Positions 28,960 through 39,661 are shown, counted from the stretch's first letter. The stretch: 64,000 nt of DNA from Flagellimonas sp. CMM7 (GCF_021390195.1 NZ_CP090003.1:484001-548000), one strand, 5' to 3'. The notes: a model not told the origin generated them from the sequence alone. Program-made: numbers and translations.

Positions 28960-30107
28960 TATTCCATTTTCATAATTGATGTTCCTTTACTTGGTACTGT
29001 TTGAAAGTAGGATAGTTTAATGTTGAACTCCTCCTCATAAGCAACGGACAGTTGCCTTACAAAGGCATCTATTTTATCATTATGAATAATGTTTATTGTG
29101 CATCCTCCAAATCCTCCGCCCATCATACGTGCTCCCAAAACATCATTTTCATCTTTCGAAAAATTCACTAAAAAGTCTAGTTCCGGACAACTTACATCGT
29201 ACTTTGTACTAAGTCCTTCATGAGTTTGGTACATTAATCTTCCTAACTGGGTCAAATCATTTTTGTTCAATGCTTCAACCGCCTGTAGAACCCTTGCGTT
29301 CTCCTCGACCACATATGAACACCTATTGTATAAAGTTTTTCCAAGAAGTTTTTTAGAAGCATCAAGCATGTCCATGGTCACATTTCTAAATGATTTTTCG
29401 ATGCCCAACTTCTTATGAACAATGGCTAGTCCATCTTCACATTGTTTTCTTCTTACATTGTATTCTCCCGTAGCTAGGTTATGCGATACATTAGTGTTGA
29501 TTAAGAGTAATCTATACGGTTCAATTTGGACAGGAATATATTTAAAACCCAATGACGTACAATCTAAAAACATCAAATGACGCTCTTTTCCCATAACTGA
29601 TGCAAATTGATCCATAATACCGCATTTGGTACCTACAAAATTGTGCTCGGCGCGTTGGCTTAGTTTAATCAATTGCCACTTATCCAATCCTAAATTGAAT
29701 AGTTCATTAAGTCCAAAAGCCAATCCACACTCCAAAGCGGCAGAAGAGCTCACCCCAGAACCAACAGGAACTTTACTTTCAATCTCACAGTCAAACCCCT
29801 TTAAATTATCACTTATCTGACTAATTTCACTAAGAACGCCCAGTACATAATTATGCCAACCTTCAGTACCTTGACCCAAGGCATTAAGATTAGCTACTAA
29901 AATACTATCGAAACCACGACTTTTAATTGTGCAACGATTATTTGAGCCATTTGCCTTTAAAGAGAGGTAAATACATTTATCTATTGCAGCGGGCAAAACA
30001 AAACCGTCATTATAATCAACATGTTCTCCCAGCAAATTTATCCTACCTGGTGAAGCAACTTTTATTTCTTTTTCCATTTTCATTTTATAAATCTTCATGC
30101 TGCTCAA
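28959..30107 (-). CDS. galK: Galactokinase
   Basis: GHMP kinase of 382 aa that phosphorylates galactose at C1. It has the galactokinase signature GRINLLGEHVDYNDGFVLP (21-39), the ATP loop VPVGSGVSSSAALE and the C-terminal GARMMGGGFGGCTI. Possible start codons are at 30107 (MSSMKIYK), at the second Met three codons later, and at MEKEIKVAS; the first is retained without strong evidence. It is the first gene of galK-galT, with galM further downstream. Confidence 0.95.
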   Translation of the reverse strand: MSSMKIYKMKMEKEIKVASPGRINLLGEHVDYNDGFVLPAAIDKCIYLSLKANGSNNRCTIKSRGFDSILVANLNALGQGTEGWHNYVLGVLSEISQISDNLKGFDCEIESKVPVGSGVSSSAALECGLAFGLNELFNLGLDKWQLIKLSQRAEHNFVGTKCGIMDQFASVMGKERHLMFLDCTSLGFKYIPVQIEPYRLLLINTNVSHNLATGEYNVRRKQCEDGLAIVHKKLGIEKSFRNVTMDMLDASKKLLGKTLYNRCSYVVEENARVLQAVEALNKNDLTQLGRLMYQTHEGLSTKYDVSCPELDFLVNFSKDENDVLGARMMGGGFGGCTINIIHNDKIDAFVRQLSVAYEEEFNIKLSYFQTVPSKGTSIMKME

Positions 30108-30330
30108 TCACAACAAAATCATAATAACAAATCATCTTCTTGAAAATCAGTAACTAAAAACAGTTTTATTCTTAGCTAATTTTTGAAGCCTGCTATTGCC
30201 TTATGCGCATTGATTACTTATGATTAGCCTTATTACTGTAATGTTATATTCTACGGTAGAGGATGGAACCTACCACTTTTGGGCTGTTTCCCATGAATGG
30301 ATAACTTTATCATACAATTTATCCATTCAT

Positions 30331-32067
30331 TTATTGAGGCTTAGGAAACACTTGAATACGATTAAATTCAACAAGCATTTTCGCTTTTAATTCTTCTACT
30401 TTTTCTGGATAATTTTCACTTAAGTCTTTGGTTTCCGAGCGGTCTGTCACCACATTGTACAGTTCAAATTTTGCCTCTTCATTGAAGCCATTTTCATCTA
30501 TGGAATCGTCTTGTTTAGACACCAATTTCCAATCACCCACGCGTATGGCAGGGTGACGTTCATGTTCAAAAGTCAACAAGCGCTCTGGGTCTGTTTCTTT
30601 TGCCAGAGTTTTAAGCAGACTCACCCCTTCCATAAGAGTGATGTCATTACCATTATAAACTTTTGGATATTCTGCTTCGGCTACATCTACACAGGTCGCC
30701 ATGATATCTACAAAATGGGTGTACCTGTCTGTAAACAATTGCTTTTCTTTTATCCTTTCCGGCCAGTGCATGATGAGCGGAGAGCTTATACCTGCTTCAT
30801 GGGTAAACATTTTGTACATGGAAAAGGGAGTGTTGCCCACATTGGCCCAACCCGACCCGTAACTGAATAGGGGACCATCGGGTCCTCCCAATAATTCCAA
30901 ACTATCTCCGGTGTGCAATACATTGGGGAATCCTGGGGTATAGCCCCCTACCCTGGCATCATAGTCTGGATATTCAAACCCAAAAGAGTCCCATTCACCA
31001 CAAGAACCATTGTCGCTCATAAAAAGAATCAGGGTATTATCCAATTCACCATCTTTTCGAAGCTGTTCTATAACCCTACCGATGTTTTGGTCCATATTAT
31101 CTATCATGCCAGCATAAACGGCCATTCTTCTGGCCAGGTCTTCCTGTCGGTCTTCGTCCAACTCGATCCAAGCAGGGTTGTGAAGGCCATCTCCCGGAAC
31201 ACCATGTTTTTGTCCTTCTTCAGGGATTATCATTGGGCTTCTAGGTGATAGCTCAGTATCTGCACTTATCACTCCCAGTTTCTTCATACGTTCCAATCGC
31301 TGCGTCCGAATGGAATCCCAACCTATTTTGTAGACTTCCTTATATTTTTCAATGTCCGCCGTAGGGGCCTGTAAGGGGAAGTGTGGTGCCTGATAAGCCA
31401 GATACATAAACCAGGGCTTTTCAGGAGTTTCTTTTCCAAGGTTCAAAAAATCCAGTGCATGGTCAGTAATGGCATTTGTAGCGAAAAACTCACCTTCCTT
31501 GTATTCACGTTTTTCCCTGCCTTCGGGCAAGCGCTCCATCCATTTTTCTTCCCAACTGTCCACGCCGTAGCTTTCCGTAAAACCATAAAATTCTTCAAAT
31601 CCACGTTCGGTAGGTCCGGGCTTGCCAACATGCCATTTACCTGCGCTAAAGGTTCGGTAACCTGCTGGTTTCAATACTTCTGCCAAGGTCACGGTATTCG
31701 ATTTTAATCTCCCCGCATAACCCGGCAATCCCTTATCCGCCCCCACAAAATCACCAATTCCTGATTGATGTGGAAAAAGACCCGTAAGCAAAGAAGCCCT
31801 ACTAGGGCAACACCTTGCCGAATTATAGAGCTGCGTAAATTGAACTCCGTTATTGGCTAAACCATCTAAGTTGGGGGTCTGGATTTCTCCGCCATAGCTC
31901 CCTAAATCAGAGTAGCCTAAGTCGTCAGCGAGTATTATTAGAATGTTGGGTCTTTCCTTAACTACTGGTTTATGTTTTTTTTCAACGCACGAAAAACAAG
32001 ATGTAAATAGCAAACAACTGATTACAAGATTTTTTTTATGGTTATACGATTGGGTTATTGATCTCAT
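30331..32067 (-). CDS. Family S1 sulfatase lipoprotein (arylsulfatase type)
   Basis: Intact 578-aa sulfatase. The N-terminus has a lipobox-like CFSC. The metal site is NILIILADDLGYSDLGSYGG; formylglycine forms at Cys86 in CCPSR (86-90), and SAGKWHVGK and LFMSDNGSCGEWDSFG complete the site. The 578-aa length and TDRSETKDLSENYPEKVEEL tail match long arylsulfatase-A-like subfamilies. It likely removes sulfate esters from a glycan in the periplasm. Three sulfatase loci in a mannan region (one intact, one with a stop, one relic) hint at a sulfated substrate. An activating maturase (anSME) is not in the window. Confidence 0.9.
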   Translation of the reverse strand: MRSITQSYNHKKNLVISCLLFTSCFSCVEKKHKPVVKERPNILIILADDLGYSDLGSYGGEIQTPNLDGLANNGVQFTQLYNSARCCPSRASLLTGLFPHQSGIGDFVGADKGLPGYAGRLKSNTVTLAEVLKPAGYRTFSAGKWHVGKPGPTERGFEEFYGFTESYGVDSWEEKWMERLPEGREKREYKEGEFFATNAITDHALDFLNLGKETPEKPWFMYLAYQAPHFPLQAPTADIEKYKEVYKIGWDSIRTQRLERMKKLGVISADTELSPRSPMIIPEEGQKHGVPGDGLHNPAWIELDEDRQEDLARRMAVYAGMIDNMDQNIGRVIEQLRKDGELDNTLILFMSDNGSCGEWDSFGFEYPDYDARVGGYTPGFPNVLHTGDSLELLGGPDGPLFSYGSGWANVGNTPFSMYKMFTHEAGISSPLIMHWPERIKEKQLFTDRYTHFVDIMATCVDVAEAEYPKVYNGNDITLMEGVSLLKTLAKETDPERLLTFEHERHPAIRVGDWKLVSKQDDSIDENGFNEEAKFELYNVVTDRSETKDLSENYPEKVEELKAKMLVEFNRIQVFPKPQ

Positions 32068-32193
32068 TGAGTAGTACTGTTGAATTGATTGGTGCTGTTT
32101 TTTAAGCTATAACCTTAAGGCAGCTTTTTTTTAGAATAGGCGCAAGTATTTAATTAAATGCGCCTATTTCCAAACTAAAAACTAAACTAATTA

Positions 32194-33351
32194 TCATCTA
32201 TAACCCGTCAAAGATCTAATCAAATCTATCTCTTTTGGGTCATAAGGGGTCCCATCTTTTCTCAAGATATCATGGTGCCATACTTTAGGCTCTTCGGTGA
32301 ACTTTTCTTGCCATGATTTCCAAGGGTATATCGTATTGGTCTTACCCGCGACAAAGCCCCAGTTTATCGCTCCGATATTTTCTTCTTTAAGAATGGTCAT
32401 CACCGTCTCGAAAGTATTGTTTTCTCCCCTGGCCATATATTCGGTACAAATAATAGGCCTTCCATATTTTTTTAGCTCTGTAATTTTCTTTCGAACCACA
32501 TCCATATCCTTGTCATAGGTGTGAAAAGTAATGATGTCAGAGTTTTCGACCATAACCCTGTCAACGACAGGCAGTTTTTCTGGCGTGCCCCAATTGTTGA
32601 TATCTCCCCACCATATTCCTATGGTTAGGGGCTGAGACGGATTCACTTCCCTGGCCCATTTAAAAGCATTTTTCACCAGCCTTAAACTGTACATTGGCTT
32701 AACATCTACTGGTAATTCCGTTTTGTTAACGGATCCACTACCATACCAATTGGTATTCTCTTGGGTTGGTTCATTATATAGATCCCATGCCACAATTCTA
32801 TTATCGTTTTTGAAAGCTTTTAGCAAACCTTTTACATAGCCTTCCAACAAGGAATCCTTTGATGGGTCTTGAAGGTATTCTTTTCCCGGTGCCTGCAACC
32901 ATCCAGAATTGTGCCTATGGGGCACTGGCTCCGGCTGTTTGCCAAGTTTTGGCTCAGGGTTCCATACATCGTCGAAGAGTACGAACATAATTTTAATATC
33001 ATATTTGTCAGCAACTTCAAGAAATTGGTCTATCCTATCTATGAAATCACATGAATTTTGTTGCCATAAAAGATTATGAAGGTATACCCTATGAAGATTG
33101 AAACCCAAGTCTGCAGACCATTCCATTTCTCTATCAATAGTCTCTAAATCGAAGGTATCGGCCTGCCACATTTCTAACTGGTTAATTGCCGTACTAGGGT
33201 TAAAGTTAGCACCGGCAAACCAATCATGGCCATTATACCATTTGTTGGCCTTTTCCGCACTCCATTTGCCTTCATATATCTCTTGAGCAAAAGTGGTTTG
33301 AACTGCGAAAAAGACTATGATCAGTAAGTTAATTTTTATTTTAATATTCAT
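32194..33351 (-). CDS. Secreted clan GH-A glycosidase (GH5-like)
   Basis: 385-aa secreted protein with a clean signal peptide (TTFAQ, cut near residue 22). The TIM barrel shows acid/base Glu194 in AWDLYNEPTQ and nucleophile Glu304 in IICTEYMARG, plus GFNLHRVYLHN and a VLFDDVWNP strand. Such proteins are often labelled 1,4-beta-xylanase or cellulase, but no subfamily can be assigned by eye. Its place between sulfatase and a SusCD operon suggests side-chain or oligosaccharide trimming of the mannan substrate. Confidence 0.78.
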   Translation of the reverse strand: MNIKIKINLLIIVFFAVQTTFAQEIYEGKWSAEKANKWYNGHDWFAGANFNPSTAINQLEMWQADTFDLETIDREMEWSADLGFNLHRVYLHNLLWQQNSCDFIDRIDQFLEVADKYDIKIMFVLFDDVWNPEPKLGKQPEPVPHRHNSGWLQAPGKEYLQDPSKDSLLEGYVKGLLKAFKNDNRIVAWDLYNEPTQENTNWYGSGSVNKTELPVDVKPMYSLRLVKNAFKWAREVNPSQPLTIGIWWGDINNWGTPEKLPVVDRVMVENSDIITFHTYDKDMDVVRKKITELKKYGRPIICTEYMARGENNTFETVMTILKEENIGAINWGFVAGKTNTIYPWKSWQEKFTEEPKVWHHDILRKDGTPYDPKEIDLIRSLTGYR

Positions 33352-33757
33352 GCTCCGGTAAAATTTATTTATTATTTGATTGCTAAAAATGACACCTAAC
33401 GATAATCGTTCCTAGTATTCAAAATAGCTTAGCTTAAAAAAGAGGTGTCTCAAGATTCTATGGATATATTTGAAAGCCAAAAACTCCTACTCATAGTCTT
33501 ATATGCAATCAATGGTTTCTTAATCAAATTTTATTATTTGACTCTATTTTTCATTCAAATCAAAACAGTCATCGCTTTTTTCCATAATGCATGTGATAGC
33601 CTCATAAACAAAAATGGCATTTTATAGAAAGGAGACATAACCAGTTTCAATTAAGTACCCGTACGGTGATTAATTGCAGCATTACTTTCTTAGAAAAGAG
33701 CAGCTCGCCGAAGGACTGCTCTTTTCTTTAAAATTGAAAGTTTGTGCTATTTTAGGT
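33352..33757. other. 406-bp intergenic stretch with terminator
   Basis: Apart from the terminator at 33692-33727 and presumably the promoter of the leftward glycosidase gene, nothing recognisable is seen. A 60-codon plus-strand frame (33445) is low-complexity and not protein-like. Confidence 0.5.
33692..33727 (-). terminator. Intrinsic terminator after the SusC-SusD-SGBP operon
   Basis: A perfect 12-bp stem (33692-33703 with 33716-33727) encloses a 12-base loop. It lies about 30 bp past the stop of the minus-strand lipoprotein gene, closing that operon. Confidence 0.88.
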
Positions 33758-34711
33758 CTACTGCATTGGTGGTTGAGGAGCAGGACCGTCTGTGAGTGAA
33801 ATTAAATCAACACGTAATGCATAGTCTTGTGCGGGCAACCTTGTTATAAAATCATCTGGACCTAAAGCAGAATCAACCGTGGCACCAATATCTTTTGGAA
33901 TCACAAAGAATTTAATCTGGTTATGCGTTGCATCTAAATTGGGCACTCCAGTTGGCTGATCTGGTATGAAAGGACAACAAACTAGCTGTGAGTCATCTGC
34001 AATCATTTCAGCAATGCTAAGCGAGTAAAGTTTCCATTCATTATCGGTTGAAGGAAAATCAATTATGTGCTCATATATCCACTGATCATTTCTATCGTCG
34101 TTTATCGTTTGGAACATAATACCCAATCCTGCCTGTGCAGTCCCAGTATTTACCCAAAAGTTTAGGTGTGGATCTGTTAAATCAGTAAAATCAATAGTTG
34201 CATCAGTATTATTATCAGGATCATCATCCCATGATGATGGCCAATACTTAAAATCATGGAAATTTCGTGCATCAGTTGTCTCATTTCCATCAGCATCTAA
34301 TACAGACTCAGAAGCAGGACTGATCAATCTCAAATAGTTATTCCCCTCAAAAGCCGGTATATCTGTGGCATCGTTACGTCCCATTCTTCCAGAAGGGCTG
34401 AAAAAGTCCTCTGTAAAAACTTTAGCTATTTCACCATCTACATCTTCAAAATCTATGATTACCCCTAAACCATTGAGGTCCATCGGATCAAAAGGTTCTG
34501 GTTCTGGTTCTGGTTCTGGCGTTTGACAATTAGCGTCATTAGGATTTTCTGCACAAAAACAATCGGCATTTGCTACAGTAAAAACTGGGCATGTGCTTGC
34601 AACTGGATCCGGGTCGGCAGGGGAATCATCATCCCCGCTGCAAGAATTTAGCGTTAACATAGCTCCTATAGCTAGCACGCAAATTGATAAAAACAAATTT
34701 TTAATGTTCAT
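33758..34711 (-). CDS. Probable surface glycan-binding lipoprotein (SGBP-like)
   Basis: About 317 aa from MNIKNLF (an upstream ATG at 34723 is possible). A lipobox (LTLNSC) is followed by an acidic linker and a PEPEPEPEP tract that probably holds the domain off the membrane. The single domain (FEGNNYLRL, the HFKYWPSSWDD turn, LTDPHLNFWVNTG, WKLYSLSIAEM) resembles a carbohydrate-binding beta-sandwich. It sits directly after SusD, the usual place for surface glycan-binding proteins. No sequence family is recognised with certainty; binding to mannan is inferred. Confidence 0.72.
   Translation of the reverse strand: MNIKNLFLSICVLAIGAMLTLNSCSGDDDSPADPDPVASTCPVFTVANADCFCAENPNDANCQTPEPEPEPEPFDPMDLNGLGVIIDFEDVDGEIAKVFTEDFFSPSGRMGRNDATDIPAFEGNNYLRLISPASESVLDADGNETTDARNFHDFKYWPSSWDDDPDNNTDATIDFTDLTDPHLNFWVNTGTAQAGLGIMFQTINDDRNDQWIYEHIIDFPSTDNEWKLYSLSIAEMIADDSQLVCCPFIPDQPTGVPNLDATHNQIKFFVIPKDIGATVDSALGPDDFITRLPAQDYALRVDLISLTDGPAPQPPMQ
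34494..34519 (-). repeat. GGTTCT hexanucleotide repeat coding for Pro-Glu
   Basis: Four tandem GGTTCT units on the plus strand encode the PEPEPEPEP linker of the SGBP-like lipoprotein. Slippage here would change linker length without breaking the frame. Confidence 0.8.
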
Positions 34712-34791
34712 AATTTTAATCATTTAAAAAAGTTAATAAAAGGTTTAGTTATTATATTCAAATCACATTTAATTAATGTTCCTTTTGAGGG

Positions 34792-36453
34792 CTAGTATCC
34801 TCTATTTTGTTCAATTCCCCATCCGATGGCATCTTGTGAAGGAATCGGAAATACAGGTACCGGGTTGACATATACTTCGTCATCCGCAAGGGTATGGGCC
34901 TCTATATTAGCCCCTGTTTGATATAAGTTGTCCATTACACTGATGTACCTACCTGTTCTAACCAAATCCCAAAACCTAAGTTGTTCCATGGCCAATTCCC
35001 TTCTTCTTTCATCATAAATAAAATTAAGTAGTGGTTGCCCTGACGCGGGAATATCACTTTCTAAAAGAGGAGCAAATCCTGTAGCAGAAGTTTGGTCGGG
35101 TGTAGATGGATCGAAACCAATAGGAAATGTGCTTGCACTCGCACGTGCTCTAATCTCAATCAGCCTTTCTCTAGCTTGTGCAAATTGTGATTCATGATAA
35201 GCAGCCTCGGCATTCATAAGCAATATATCTGCATATCTAAACTTCATAATGTTACCTGGGGAAGCTTTATCATCTCCTCCACTCCAAATGGCCGGATCCA
35301 TTATTTCTTTTCTAGGATAGTACCCTGTGTTATTCCTTACACTTTCTTCCATCTGTACACCATACGCATATTCTCCAATAGCTAATGCCACAGAAGGTCT
35401 TCTAGGGTCGTTAGAAGTATAGGCATCTACCAGATTTTGATTTGGTATATTGAAACCCCAACCTCCCATAAATTGTGGGCTCTGAGTTAATGTCCATTGA
35501 CTTCCTGTATACGGACCTCTCTGTCTCCAATCACTTCCAGCGATTGCTTGAACTTCAAAAATTGATTCTATACCATTTTCATGGTCTACTTCATGAATAA
35601 GTGCATAATTAGGTTCTAAGCCATAAGAACCATACTCCTGAGCAATAAAGCTATCAGTAACATCCAATAGGTCTTGCCAAGTATACGATTGTGCATTAAC
35701 AGTGCCCAATTGATACAAAATAGACCTTGCTAAATATGCTGCTGCGGATCCTTTATTGGCTCTCCCCAATTCTCTTACGCCTTTTAAAGGAAGGTTTTCT
35801 ATTGCAAATCTTAAATCAGAATCAATTAGGGTATAAACATCACCTAGTTTTGCCTTTGTAAAATTACGTTCCGTTATTAAGTCTTGATTTAATGGCTCTT
35901 GAAACAAAGGAACGGGTCCAAAGATTTTAACAAGTGTAGAATAGCTGTAAGCTCTAAGAAAATGAGCCTCTCCCTGTAATTCTAAATTTAGCTCTTCAGA
36001 AATAGTAGCTTCTGGGCCTGTAAGCAGTTCAAGTGCTTCATTTGCTCGTGAGATAACAACCCAATGCTTAGCCCACAAGGCTCCTATATTGGCATTACCA
36101 CCATTTGAAGTAAAATCTTTTAAAAAGGTAACGCCTGGCTGATCTCCACTTGTTGATCCTTTTTCTGCATCATCCGTCGCCGTGTCCCCAAACCAAAACT
36201 CATAAGCATGACTGGTAACCCTAAAGGAAGATTCTCCCCAGCCAATAGGATCATAAACACCATTTACCACTTCTCTTGCCGTAGTCTCATCTTTAACCAA
36301 AACAACACCTGAGACCTCAGTTTCCGGAAGTTCCTCCAAGACGTCTTCACACCCACATAGAGGTCCAATGACCAGAAGCAAAACAAATCCTTTAGTCAAA
36401 TTAAACATTTTTGATACGGTTATCAATACCTTCATTTTATGTAATATTTTCAT
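34792..36453 (-). CDS. SusD/RagB-like lipoprotein (second pair)
   Basis: SusD-family lipoprotein of about 553 aa. The lipobox is GPLCGC. The typical QGEAHFLRAYSYSTLVKIFG helix, RANKGSAAAYLARSILY, and the late YDERRRELAMEQLRFWDLVRTG motif are present. The longest frame (from 36477) overlaps the end of SusC; ATGs at 36453, 36435 and 36408 all keep a signal peptide, and 36453 is chosen because it just clears the SusC stop. It pairs with the SusC immediately upstream. Confidence 0.92.
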   Translation of the reverse strand: MKILHKMKVLITVSKMFNLTKGFVLLLVIGPLCGCEDVLEELPETEVSGVVLVKDETTAREVVNGVYDPIGWGESSFRVTSHAYEFWFGDTATDDAEKGSTSGDQPGVTFLKDFTSNGGNANIGALWAKHWVVISRANEALELLTGPEATISEELNLELQGEAHFLRAYSYSTLVKIFGPVPLFQEPLNQDLITERNFTKAKLGDVYTLIDSDLRFAIENLPLKGVRELGRANKGSAAAYLARSILYQLGTVNAQSYTWQDLLDVTDSFIAQEYGSYGLEPNYALIHEVDHENGIESIFEVQAIAGSDWRQRGPYTGSQWTLTQSPQFMGGWGFNIPNQNLVDAYTSNDPRRPSVALAIGEYAYGVQMEESVRNNTGYYPRKEIMDPAIWSGGDDKASPGNIMKFRYADILLMNAEAAYHESQFAQARERLIEIRARASASTFPIGFDPSTPDQTSATGFAPLLESDIPASGQPLLNFIYDERRRELAMEQLRFWDLVRTGRYISVMDNLYQTGANIEAHTLADDEVYVNPVPVFPIPSQDAIGWGIEQNRGY

Positions 36454-36466
36454 TGCAATTAAGATT

Positions 36467-39400
36467 TTAAAACCCAATATTCAACCCAACACTGAATGTC
36501 CTTGCCTGAGGGTAGTTTCCAAAATCAACTCCAACAGAGAAGGGATCGGGACCTTGGCCAATTTCCGGATCAAGTCCATTATAACCTGTTATTGTCAATA
36601 GATTATCTACTGAAACATAAAACCTCACATCTAATTCTCTATCTTTATTAATCTTCCATTCCGGGCTGTAGCCCAACTGTACATTTCTAACCCTTAAATA
36701 AGAACCATCTTTGATGTACAAATCACTGTACCAATCATTTTGTGTGACCTGAGAGGTAAGACGAGGTTGTGAATTGGATGGATTATCAGGTGTCCATCTT
36801 CTTAGCCTATCTGTTGTTAAATTGTTAAATTGCGCAGACGAACCATTGATGTAATAATCAAAAACATTTGCTATTTCATTCCCGTGAACTCCCGCTAAAG
36901 AAAATGAAAAGTCAAAAGCTTTATAATAAGCGGAAAAACTTAGTCCGTACGTAAAATCTGGAATGGCACTGCCAAGGTTAACAGCATCGTCTGTAGTTAT
37001 AGAACCATTACTATCCGCATCAAGGTATTTTACATCACCTGGACGGGCTCTTTTTTGAATTTTAGCTTGTTCTGAAGATTGTCCGTTCAATGCTGGATCA
37101 TCAGAGACTATTGTACCCACATAGTCACCTCCCACGTTGCCAAGAACATTTCCGTCTTCATCAATTGGCATATTTGCACTATTAACAGCACGATAGGAAT
37201 CAATTTCTTCTTGTGTTTGAAAAATACCTAAACTCTGTAATCCGAAGAATGAAGCAAACTCTTCGCCCACAACGGTCCTTGTTGCTGGAATTTGTGTTTT
37301 ACCATCGCCTATTGCTCCATCAATGCGCTCACCACCTCCTATATCTGTTACTTCATTATTTATAAAAGATATATTGCCATTAATGCTGAAACTAAAATCT
37401 CCAAAAGTATGACGATACCCTACAGAAAATTCTGTTCCCCAGTTTCTCATGGACGCTGCATTTGTAGTAGCTCCTTGAACACCTGAAAATATTGGAACAG
37501 GTGCAAACTGTGTATCTACCAAAAGATCGTCCGTAACCTTGTTAAAATACTCCGCTGTTAGTGTTAATCTGTTACTGAACATTGTGGCATCGATACCAAA
37601 ATTGGTGCTTTTAGATGATTCCCACGATATATCCCTAGCGGGTAGAAAAACCGCAGAAAAACCGTTTGATGCGGTTTGATTGTCCAAGGCATAAAAGGCC
37701 TCATTGGTCAGTATGGAAAGAAAAGTGTAAGGTTGTATAGGAGCTTGATTACCAATAATACCATAGCCCCCTCTTAGCTTAAGGCGTGTAATGACATCTG
37801 TTTCAGGAAAAAACGATTCTTTATCTACATTCCAGCCAAGTGAGACGGCACCAAAATCACCCCCTCTAGATCCTTTTGGGAATTTACTGGAATAATCCCT
37901 CCTGTATGATCCCGTAATAAGGTATTTATTATCGTAAGAATATACCACTCTCCCTAAAAAGGAAAGCAAGTTGTAATCTCTAACCTGTGGAGCCCGGGCA
38001 TCAAAAGGTGCGTCTGGATCAGTTAAATCCGTCCATGTTGCCGTAGTATTCGATTGAAAAGTTTCAAACCCCAATACCGTATTGAAAGAATGCTTCCCAA
38101 AACCTTTATTGTATGATATTGTATTCGTGTTTTGAATATTATTAATATCCAACACTCCAGATATCAAACGAGACTCCGTAGATGACTCATTGGGCGAAAT
38201 CTGCGGCAATCCTGTCATAGGATCAATAATCTTGCTGGTAACTACAGTTACAGGTTCTGTTTTATCAAGATTTGTAGATTTGTTATCATCGAAAACTACC
38301 GAAGATTTAACCGTTAAGCCCTTGATCAATTCATAAGACAACTCTATTATTGGCTGTACACGTATAGATGAAATTGTATTATTATCCTGTAATTGCACTG
38401 CTAAAGCTGGATTACCTAAATCAGTTAATCCTGTTCTATCAAAGTTTCCAGTAATAGGATCTCTAACAGGATTAATAGGGTCTTTTCTTAGCCCAGCACC
38501 TATGGGACTGGTGTAAGGGTCTGCTTGAAAATTCACAAAATCATTCTTTGTATATTTTACACCCGCTTTTATTTTCAACCCTTCCACGGGAGACACTTGA
38601 AGCTCGGCGTTTGCCTGCTTACGCTGTTGATTTGTATTTTTAATAATCCCTTCTTGATTAAAGAACGTGCCTCCTAGTTTGTAGTTAAATGCCCCTGAAT
38701 TACCTCGAATCGAGGTATTTACACTATAAACACTGGCCCATCTGAATATTTCATCTTGCCAATCCGTACCTCTTGCCACACCGCTCTCGGCCTCACTGAG
38801 CCAAGCTTCCAAATCACTTGTGGGCTGAACTACGATGGATTCCCTGTACAACTCTGCATACTGCGACGCATTTAACATGTCCAGTCTATTCCATGCTTGC
38901 TGAACACCTCCATAAGCATTTACCTCAACCTCAAACGCATCTTTTACGGTAACCCCTTTAGTGGTAACGAGGATAACACCGTTAGAACCTCTAGATCCAT
39001 ATATAGCAGTGGCCGAAGCATCTTTGAGTACTTCAATTGACAGGATATCATTAGGGGAAATATTGTCTATATTGTCAGTAAGAACCCCATCAACCACATA
39101 TAACGGGTCCGAGTTGTTAAAAGAACCAACCCCCCTAATCCTAACTGAGGAATTTTGTCCCGGGGCACCACTTGCGGAAGTAACCTGAACACCAGCCGCC
39201 GCTCCTTGCAAGCTTTGTTTAACATCTACAGACGCATACTTTTGTATCTGTTTCGTATCTACCGATATCACAGAACCAGTAAGGTCACTCTTATTGACCG
39301 TTCCATAACCGATTATCACAACTTCATCCAGTGCCTGAGTATCTTCTTGCATGGTAACGTTCAAAACCGTGCTTCCATTGATCGGCAGTTCTTGGGGCCT

Positions 39401-39661
39401 ATAACCCAAATAACTAAAGACCAATACACCTTGAGGGGGAACATTGTTCAAGGTATAATTGCCATCAAAATCAGTTAGGGTTCCTATGGAAGTTCCTTTA
39501 ACGATAATCGCAACTCCCGGAAAAGACATTCCATCAGCTTCTATGGTAACAGTTCCACCAACAGTTATTTCCTGGGCATTTGTGGAAACCATTATCAACA
39601 AAAAAAACATAAGGCCTACAAGCCCATATCCTTTCAAATACTTCCTTTTATCGTTTTTCAT
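36467..39661 (-). CDS. SusC-like TonB-dependent transporter (second pair)
   Basis: 1064-aa SusC-family receptor. Signal peptide (STNAQ), CarboxypepD_reg-like domain (about 32-106), LDEVVIIGYG (111-120), plug with VLKDASATAIYGSRGSNGVI, and barrel to the C-terminus. It is the first gene of an operon SusC-SusD-SGBP ending in a terminator at 33692. The divergent HTCS gene at 39953 and phased repeats between them suggest it is induced by that sensor when it binds a specific oligosaccharide. Confidence 0.95.
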   Translation of the reverse strand: MKNDKRKYLKGYGLVGLMFFLLIMVSTNAQEITVGGTVTIEADGMSFPGVAIIVKGTSIGTLTDFDGNYTLNNVPPQGVLVFSYLGYRPQELPINGSTVLNVTMQEDTQALDEVVIIGYGTVNKSDLTGSVISVDTKQIQKYASVDVKQSLQGAAAGVQVTSASGAPGQNSSVRIRGVGSFNNSDPLYVVDGVLTDNIDNISPNDILSIEVLKDASATAIYGSRGSNGVILVTTKGVTVKDAFEVEVNAYGGVQQAWNRLDMLNASQYAELYRESIVVQPTSDLEAWLSEAESGVARGTDWQDEIFRWASVYSVNTSIRGNSGAFNYKLGGTFFNQEGIIKNTNQQRKQANAELQVSPVEGLKIKAGVKYTKNDFVNFQADPYTSPIGAGLRKDPINPVRDPITGNFDRTGLTDLGNPALAVQLQDNNTISSIRVQPIIELSYELIKGLTVKSSVVFDDNKSTNLDKTEPVTVVTSKIIDPMTGLPQISPNESSTESRLISGVLDINNIQNTNTISYNKGFGKHSFNTVLGFETFQSNTTATWTDLTDPDAPFDARAPQVRDYNLLSFLGRVVYSYDNKYLITGSYRRDYSSKFPKGSRGGDFGAVSLGWNVDKESFFPETDVITRLKLRGGYGIIGNQAPIQPYTFLSILTNEAFYALDNQTASNGFSAVFLPARDISWESSKSTNFGIDATMFSNRLTLTAEYFNKVTDDLLVDTQFAPVPIFSGVQGATTNAASMRNWGTEFSVGYRHTFGDFSFSINGNISFINNEVTDIGGGERIDGAIGDGKTQIPATRTVVGEEFASFFGLQSLGIFQTQEEIDSYRAVNSANMPIDEDGNVLGNVGGDYVGTIVSDDPALNGQSSEQAKIQKRARPGDVKYLDADSNGSITTDDAVNLGSAIPDFTYGLSFSAYYKAFDFSFSLAGVHGNEIANVFDYYINGSSAQFNNLTTDRLRRWTPDNPSNSQPRLTSQVTQNDWYSDLYIKDGSYLRVRNVQLGYSPEWKINKDRELDVRFYVSVDNLLTITGYNGLDPEIGQGPDPFSVGVDFGNYPQARTFSVGLNIGF

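Noticed and set aside
30511..30870. 119-codon plus-strand ORF, with similar ones at 30913-31248 and 31381-31707
   Set aside because: Antisense shadows of the intact sulfatase gene, without start context or family motifs.
33445..33627. 60-codon plus-strand ORF in an intergenic region
   Set aside because: Low-complexity hydrophobic translation, no ribosome site, adjacent to a terminator.
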